From contig QNAR01000037.1 in assembly GCA_003643975.1 (NCBI GenBank), forward strand, positions 1-10,210: a DNA stretch of 10,210 nucleotides, written 5' to 3'. How positions within the stretch are numbered: position 1 is the stretch's first letter; every line of letters begins with the position of its first letter. The notes beneath the pieces were generated by a model. That model searched no databases. It was not told the DNA's origin and was given only the letters and a program-made list of their open reading frames with translations. Below are positions 6,617 through 10,210 of the stretch, piece by piece. The position numbers and the translations under genes are program-made. Origin of the DNA: Thermotogae bacterium. GTDB lineage: Bacteria; Thermotogota; Thermotogae; Petrotogales; Kosmotogaceae.

Positions 6617-7191
6617 AATTCGTACCCCCTGTTTCTCAGTTCATTCCAAATTCTCCCAATGGGAAGACCCATAACATTGTAAAAATCTCCTTCGATTTTT
6701 TCCACAAAGAGAGCCCCAAAGTCCTGAATACCATATGCACCTGCTTTATCCATGGGAATGCCTGTTTCTATGTATCTGTAGATAGTAGCATCATCAAGCA
6801 CTCTAAACTTCACTCTGGTAATTTCAACAAAGGAAAATTCTTCGTGCGATGTTATAATACCTACGCCCGTGTAAACGTCATGAAAAGCACCAGATAGGCG
6901 TTTCAAATGCCTATAAGCCTCATCGGTATTTTTTGGCTTAAGAAGGATTTCCCCTTCTAACATAACAACAGTATCAGCACCAATGACAATGCTGTTTTCG
7001 ATGTCGCTTATTTTTGGCAATACATTTCTTGCTTTTTTAAGTGCAACCTCTTTTAAGTCCTCAATTATAGAAGCTGCTGATAAGGATTCATCTACGTTAT
7101 CAGGCGAAATTACTTTAAAGGGTGTTCCAAAGAATTTCATTAATTGTTTTCTGCGAGGTGATGTTGATGCCAGTATTATCTTCGTTGCCAA
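6613..7191 (-). CDS. maf: Maf-family nucleoside triphosphate pyrophosphatase
   Basis: Maf proteins hydrolyse dTTP, UTP or modified nucleotides to the monophosphate and pyrophosphate. They act in the cytoplasm as nucleotide-pool housecleaning enzymes and have been linked to septum inhibition. The 192 residues are of family length. The start of the fold is LASTSPRRK (7-15) with the phosphate-binding SPRR. GADTVV (71-76) holds the catalytic acid D73. PMDKAGAYGIQ (146-156) supplies K149 and Q156, and the C-terminal GDFYNVMGLP (168-177) is a family hallmark. The overall pattern fits the YhdE-like dTTP/UTP branch, which I infer from the motifs. The start is TTG at 7191, with CCACCT (AGGTGG on the minus strand, 7198-7203) spaced 6 nt. 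It overlaps the preceding membrane-protein gene by 16 nt and radC by 4 nt. Confidence 0.96.
   Translation of the reverse strand: MATKIILASTSPRRKQLMKFFGTPFKVISPDNVDESLSAASIIEDLKEVALKKARNVLPKISDIENSIVIGADTVVMLEGEILLKPKNTDEAYRHLKRLSGAFHDVYTGVGIITSHEEFSFVEITRVKFRVLDDATIYRYIETGIPMDKAGAYGIQDFGALFVEKIEGDFYNVMGLPIGRIWNELRNRGYEF
6624..6630 (-). promoter_or_regulatory. Ribosome binding site for the TTG start of radC
   Basis: On the minus strand AGGGGGT lies 7 nt upstream of TTG at 6616, inside the last codons of maf. It supports the TTG over the ATG at 6598, which has no comparable site. Confidence 0.7.
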
Positions 7192-7688
7192 AGAGAACCA
7201 CCTATCCTTTTAAGTACTTCAAAGGCTATATATGCATTAACCAAGGCCGATAAACTTCCAGTCAGAAAAAAATACGGGTACAATTCAAAAAGTCTTGGTT
7301 CCCGTATCACGTAAAGCGCTGCAAAAGCCAATTGTATGAGATTATTAGTGGATGCACCCGCGATGCTGGTACCTGCCAGACCAAATATCCTCGCTTTGTA
7401 CATATGCCACATTACAATTGCCGAACCAGATACACCAAATAACCCCATCAAAAATCCCGGGGTGGCAATTTTCCCGGAGATAAGGCTTCCAAGAACATTT
7501 TTCCCAGCAGATATTGCCAATACATCGACAATTGAAGCACCCGGTAGTGAAATCAAAACCACCATGTTAGAAAACCCCCATCTTCCACCAGGTACTGGCA
7601 GTGGAAATGGTATAAGGGTTTCAAGAAAATATATCGCAGAGCCAAGAGATATGAGAACAGCAAATCGGGCAACTCTACCGTTATTCAT
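7176..7688 (-). CDS. Gx transporter family / heptaprenyl diphosphate synthase component I-like membrane protein
   Basis: This 170-residue integral membrane protein has about five hydrophobic segments: roughly 8-27, 42-61, 75-97, 102-128 and 136-160. Residues around 33-41 (PGGRWGFSN) form the Gly-rich, Asn-containing loop typical of the Hpre_diP_synt_I family. The historical name refers to a menaquinone side-chain synthase subunit. As I recall, however, the fold groups with ECF-transporter S-components, so a small-molecule carrier or binding role is at least as likely. The gene begins with ATG inside the stop of the NusG-II gene (ATGA) without a strong ribosome site, so it is probably translated by coupling. 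It sits with apbE and the NusG-II gene, and such trios recur in bacteria with flavin-dependent membrane electron transfer. Confidence 0.85.
   Translation of the reverse strand: MNNGRVARFAVLISLGSAIYFLETLIPFPLPVPGGRWGFSNMVVLISLPGASIVDVLAISAGKNVLGSLISGKIATPGFLMGLFGVSGSAIVMWHMYKARIFGLAGTSIAGASTNNLIQLAFAALYVIREPRLFELYPYFFLTGSLSALVNAYIAFEVLKRIGGSLWQRR
7198..7203 (-). promoter_or_regulatory. Ribosome binding site for the TTG start of maf
   Basis: The minus strand reads AGGTGG, 6 nt before TTG at 7191 and within the 3' end of the upstream Gx gene. It matches the AGGTG core used elsewhere in this operon and supports a non-ATG start. Confidence 0.7.
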
Positions 7689-8041
7689 CTGGTCATCGCA
7701 TCCATCGCTTCGTCAGAAAGCTTTCCAATAATTTTTATTAAGATTTTGTTTGGGAGACATACAATAGGTACCTCGGGTGATGAAATCCAGCCTTGTTTTA
7801 CACATAACTTCTCCGGACAATCGGATTCTTGCGCTCTTATCTTTCCGTCAAGTACTTCAACTATCATATGGTTAGCGATATTATAAGTTGCGTCTTTTGA
7901 CAAATCAATTTTCATGTAAGCCTTCCCCTGTACATAGACTTCAGCCTCTGTGCTTCTATATGGTGCGTTATATGATATGAGTAACATTATAGCTATAAGC
8001 AGAGCAATGAGAATCATATCGCTCCTTGTGAAGAGCTTCAT
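7685..8041 (-). CDS. NusG domain II-containing membrane-anchored protein
   Basis: This 118-residue protein has a short basic N-terminus, one membrane helix at about 9-24 and an extracytoplasmic domain of about 90 residues. The C-terminal half matches the NusG_II family: SDCPEKLCVKQG with C75 and C80, and PIVCLPNKILIKI with C95. The basic N-terminus predicts the domain lies outside the membrane. Despite the family name, it lacks the NGN and KOW domains of transcription factor NusG and should not be called NusG. The ATG overlaps the apbE stop (ATGA). GAGGTG (8053-8058) lies 11 nt upstream, a little far for a ribosome site, so coupling probably helps. The three cysteines could bind metal or form a disulfide; the function is unknown. 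Confidence 0.88.
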   Translation of the reverse strand: MKLFTRSDMILIALLIAIMLLISYNAPYRSTEAEVYVQGKAYMKIDLSKDATYNIANHMIVEVLDGKIRAQESDCPEKLCVKQGWISSPEVPIVCLPNKILIKIIGKLSDEAMDAMTR

Positions 8042-9078
8042 TTACTTAAATACACCTCAAAACCTTTGTTTTTGAAGGTTGAAAGATCTTCTCTAACAAG
8101 AAAAGCAAGGGCACCGTATCGCGGGAAAAAGGTGACACCTGGTGAATCCCCCAATACAAAAGCAGCGGTGGCATATGCATCAGCCAGCATTGCACTCTTA
8201 TGAATGACAGTTGAGCTTATCACGCCATTATTGGCTGGATAACCCGTCGCTGGATCGAAAATGTGGTGATAACGTATGCCATCTACCTCGAAAAATCTCT
8301 CATAATCGCCCGAGGTAGCTATTGACCCATCATACATATAAACGTAGTCTATAACTTTATCCGCACTTTCACTTCTCGGATGTCTGATGCCAATTACCCA
8401 CGGCCGGTTGCCATATTTAGGTCCAATTATGCCTATGTCACCACCAGCATCAATAAATCCTGTGGCCTTTTCATCGATGGATTTAATTTTCATTATTGCC
8501 ATGTCCACAGCATATCCTTTCGCAATACCCGAAAGGTCAATTTGAGCCCCATTGAGTAACCTGACTTTGTTGCCATCAGGCGAAATTTCAACGTTTTCAT
8601 AGCTCACTTTCAATAGTGCTTTTCCTATCTCGGTTTTTTTTGGAACACGTTTTTCATTATTTATGTCATCAAAGCCCCATAATTTTATAATCGGATACAA
8701 TGTAAAGTCAAAAGCACCGCCAGTATTCTTCGAAACTTCGATAGCGCTCTTTAGCAAAAATGCTGTCTCCTGGTCGATTTCAATCCATTTTCCTTTAGAA
8801 GCGTTCAGCTCTTCTACTATACCTTTGTTGTTTCCATATTTTTCATCGATTCTTTCTATTTCTTTGAAGGCTGCGTTGGCAAGCAAAACCGGAGAAGTTT
8901 TATCTCCACTGACTCTCACTGTTACATATGTTCCAAGTAAATAGTCTGTTTTTGTATAGTATTCCTGTTTGTCGTTTGTAATAAATAACCACGTGAGAAT
9001 GGAAATTGCCAGTAAGGCGAGTATCGTGTATAAAAACGTGGAACTACTCAGAGGATTACGGGGATTTCTTTGCCGCAC
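8038..9078 (-). CDS. apbE: Membrane-anchored FAD:protein FMN transferase (ApbE)
   Basis: ApbE transfers FMN from FAD to a Thr/Ser of target proteins outside the cytoplasmic membrane, for example Rnf/Nqr subunits and FMN-binding lipoproteins. The protein has 346 residues with the GTG start used here. A membrane anchor spans about 14-34 with no lipobox cysteine, so it is tethered by a helix. The ApbE domain shows YLLGTYVTVRV (46-56), DLSGIAKGYAVD (181-192) and GFIDAGGDI (207-215). SIATSGDYERFF (252-263), HHIFDPATGYP (271-281) and the Mg-binding ADAYATA (299-305) complete it. No ATG is suitable. Two GTG codons lie at 9087 and 9078, and a long Shine-Dalgarno match favours 9078. It overlaps the radical SAM gene by 31 nt and the NusG-II gene by 4 nt. 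No obvious flavinylation target is encoded in the window. Confidence 0.95.
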   Translation of the reverse strand: MRQRNPRNPLSSSTFLYTILALLAISILTWLFITNDKQEYYTKTDYLLGTYVTVRVSGDKTSPVLLANAAFKEIERIDEKYGNNKGIVEELNASKGKWIEIDQETAFLLKSAIEVSKNTGGAFDFTLYPIIKLWGFDDINNEKRVPKKTEIGKALLKVSYENVEISPDGNKVRLLNGAQIDLSGIAKGYAVDMAIMKIKSIDEKATGFIDAGGDIGIIGPKYGNRPWVIGIRHPRSESADKVIDYVYMYDGSIATSGDYERFFEVDGIRYHHIFDPATGYPANNGVISSTVIHKSAMLADAYATAAFVLGDSPGVTFFPRYGALAFLVREDLSTFKNKGFEVYLSK

Positions 9079-10037
9079 TTGGAGCACCTGCCTTCTTCAT
9101 CCAGGTTTTTGACTTCTATGCTGTATCCGCTTCTTTCAATAAGAAGTGCCCCACAAGAAGGGCAATACGTATTGCTTTCGTTTGTGGCAGGGATATTACC
9201 TAAGTAAACATAATTAAGCTGTTCGCGCGCTATTTCCCATAACCGGGTAAGTGTTTCAAGAGGGGTAGCTGGCTTATCATACTTGTACGCTGGATAATAC
9301 CGAGTAATATGCAGAGGAACATCAGGTGAGAGTGATGAGATCCACCTGACTTCTTCAGCCATGTCTTCAGTTGAGTCATTTTCGCCGGGAATAACTAATG
9401 TTGTGAGTTCAACATGGATACCCGCTTCCAGCGCTTTTTCGATAGTTTTCATAACGTATTTTTTCTCGCCGCCAAGTTTTCTATATAACTCCGGGTTCCA
9501 GCCTTTAAGGTCAATATTCATAGCATTAACTGACTGCACTAATAAGCCAAGAGGTTCTTCCTCGATATAACCATTGGTTACCAATACAATTTCGATGCCT
9601 TCTCGTATAGCATTCCTGGCGGTATCGAGAATAAATTCAAAAAAAACCGTGGGTTCATTGTATGTGAAGGCAAGGCCAAAAGATTCACGACTTTTTGCGA
9701 TCTCAATTAACTGATCTGGAATAACACGATTTATGGTCTTGGGCCTTTGCTTTGAAATTTCCCAATTTTGGCAGAAGTCGCATTGCAAATTGCAGCCCCA
9801 AGAGCCGACCGAAAGTATTTCTGAACCAGGATAATAATGGTACAGAGGCTTCTTCTCAATAGGGTCCATCGCGATCGATGTAAGTTCACCATAATTCAGA
9901 GAATACATCATACCTTTGATATTCTTTCTGGCTTTACATATACCTACCTGCCCAGGTTTAATAACACATTTATTGGGGCAGAGCATACATTGTAAAACAT
10001 CATCATCCAGCTCGTTAAAATATATAGCTGGTTTCAT
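9048..10037 (-). CDS. AmmeMemoRadiSam system radical SAM enzyme
   Basis: This cytoplasmic 329-residue radical SAM enzyme cleaves S-adenosylmethionine with a [4Fe-4S] cluster; its substrate is not established. The cluster motif WGCNLQCDFC gives C82, C86 and C89. The N-terminus has four further cysteines in a C-x2-C-x3-C-x9-C array (C17, C20, C24, C34). The C-terminus ends in a zinc-ribbon pair (C292/C295 and C318/C321). This three-part layout separates the family from true pyruvate-formate-lyase activases, with which it is often confused. AGGGGTGAT (10041-10049) precedes tandem TTG-ATG codons; the spacing favours the ATG at 10037. The preceding gene, ending 22 nt upstream, is an AMMECR1 protein, the expected partner. 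The 3' end overlaps apbE. Confidence 0.94.
   Translation of the reverse strand: MKPAIYFNELDDDVLQCMLCPNKCVIKPGQVGICKARKNIKGMMYSLNYGELTSIAMDPIEKKPLYHYYPGSEILSVGSWGCNLQCDFCQNWEISKQRPKTINRVIPDQLIEIAKSRESFGLAFTYNEPTVFFEFILDTARNAIREGIEIVLVTNGYIEEEPLGLLVQSVNAMNIDLKGWNPELYRKLGGEKKYVMKTIEKALEAGIHVELTTLVIPGENDSTEDMAEEVRWISSLSPDVPLHITRYYPAYKYDKPATPLETLTRLWEIAREQLNYVYLGNIPATNESNTYCPSCGALLIERSGYSIEVKNLDEEGRCSKCGKEIPVIL
9081..9096 (-). promoter_or_regulatory. Extended ribosome binding site choosing the apbE GTG start
   Basis: The minus strand reads AGAAGGCAGGTGCTCC, matching 13 of 16 positions of AGAAAGGAGGTGATCC, the complement of the canonical 16S rRNA 3' end. The AGGTG core (9085-9089) is 6 nt from GTG at 9078. 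The alternative GTG at 9087 lies inside the core itself. The site is embedded in the 3' end of the radical SAM gene. Confidence 0.7.
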
Positions 10038-10059
10038 CAAATCACCCCTATATTATAGT

Positions 10060-10210
10060 TCAATAATATCTCTTGGCGGTAAACCTGTAAATTTTGTAAT
10101 CTTCATCTGGAGAAATTCCAGCTTTCATCAAAGCTATTTTAAGCTGCTTTTCAATAGTATCAACTTCCGACAGATTTGGAAGCAGGACACCACGCCGCCA
10201 ACCTTTTTCA
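10060..10210 (-). CDS. AMMECR1-domain protein (AmmeMemoRadiSam protein A), C-terminal fragment cut by window edge
   Basis: Only the last 49 codons and the TGA (10060-10062) are in the window; the rest lies beyond the right edge. The reading frame starts at base 10209 on the minus strand. The tail reads WRRGVLLPNLSEVDTIEKQL, then a helix ending in MKAGISPDEDY and a final IYRFTAKRYY. This is the characteristic end of AMMECR1-domain proteins: the R-x-G-x-LLP strand, the VDT-x-E-x-QL helix, the KAGI-x-PDE turn and an aromatic Y-x-F strand. The assignment is strengthened by the radical SAM partner 22 nt downstream. In many bacteria this domain is fused behind a MEMO domain; that cannot be seen here. 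The biochemical activity of AMMECR1 is unknown. Confidence 0.85.
   Translation of the reverse strand, partial: EKGWRRGVLLPNLSEVDTIEKQLKIALMKAGISPDEDYKIYRFTAKRYY

Noticed and set aside
7336..7731. Plus-strand frame of 131 codons opposite the Gx gene.
   Set aside because: The minus strand encodes a clear membrane protein with overlapping starts and stops. The plus frame is Pro/Thr-rich antisense sequence without a start signal.
7685..8041. Calling the 118-residue protein transcription factor NusG.
   Set aside because: It has an N-terminal membrane helix and lacks the NGN and KOW domains. Only the separate NusG domain II family motif is present.
9048..10037. Annotation as a pyruvate-formate-lyase activating enzyme.
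   Set aside because: The extra N-terminal four-cysteine array, the C-terminal zinc ribbon and the adjoining AMMECR1 gene identify the AmmeMemoRadiSam radical SAM family instead.
10052..10057. A TATAAT hexamer on the minus strand just before the radical SAM gene, considered as a promoter.
   Set aside because: No -35-like sequence lies at 16-18 nt. Transcription from it would begin within the ribosome site, and the gap is only 22 nt after the AMMECR1 stop, so read-through is simpler.
1..10210. CRISPR arrays, insertion sequences, integrase genes, attachment sites and other mobile elements, including integration at the tRNA cluster.
   Set aside because: No spaced direct repeats, transposase or integrase motifs, or duplicated tRNA 3' ends are visible by eye. 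Gene content and spacing look like a stable core region.

Overview
The window looks like a chromosomal segment of a member of the Thermotogota (Thermotoga/Kosmotoga-like bacteria). The base composition is moderately AT-rich. Most genes have strong Shine-Dalgarno sequences, TTG and GTG starts are used, and genes are packed with 4-nt stop/start overlaps. From memory, Thermotoga maritima has the same neighbours around TM1559-TM1561 (deoC, cyclodeaminase, tgt), and I believe radC and maf lie just beyond. The lineage call rests on this remembered gene order and on no search.

Layout. (1) The plus strand, 1-1530, carries the 3' part of an ABC exporter half-transporter cut by the left edge. (2) After a 116-nt gap with a near-consensus promoter comes a plus-strand tRNA cluster, Lys(UUU)-Leu(UAG)-Gly(GCC). 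It ends at a hairpin/T-tract terminator (1925-1953) that can also serve the opposite strand. (3) Everything from about 10210 down to 1986 is on the minus strand and reads as one operon of at least 12 genes, from right to left: an AMMECR1-domain gene (3' end only), the AmmeMemoRadiSam radical SAM enzyme, apbE, a NusG-domain-II protein, a Gx/heptaprenyl-diphosphate-synthase-component-I membrane protein, maf, radC, an HD-domain hydrolase, deoC, an fchA-type cyclohydrolase/cyclodeaminase, tgt, and a predicted exported beta-rich (outer-membrane-like) protein. No gap in this series exceeds about 32 nt and seven of the eleven junctions overlap.

Functionally the operon splits in two. The promoter-proximal part combines the widely conserved but poorly understood AMMECR1/radical SAM pair with a membrane or extracytoplasmic flavin module: membrane-anchored ApbE, a membrane-anchored NusG-II ectodomain with three cysteines, and the Gx membrane protein. 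The trio recalls parts of the flavin-based extracellular electron transfer loci of Gram-positive bacteria. The promoter-distal part is nucleotide and RNA housekeeping: Maf pyrophosphatase, RadC, HD hydrolase, deoxyribose-phosphate aldolase, a folate C1 enzyme and tRNA-guanine transglycosylase. The final gene encodes a secreted protein without a recognised family.

I see no CRISPR array, insertion sequence, integrase, attachment site or replication origin. No gene-free stretch exceeds 300 bases. The best candidates for something under-described are the linkage of the AMMECR1/radical SAM pair to the ApbE/NusG-II/Gx trio and the unassigned secreted protein at the operon end.
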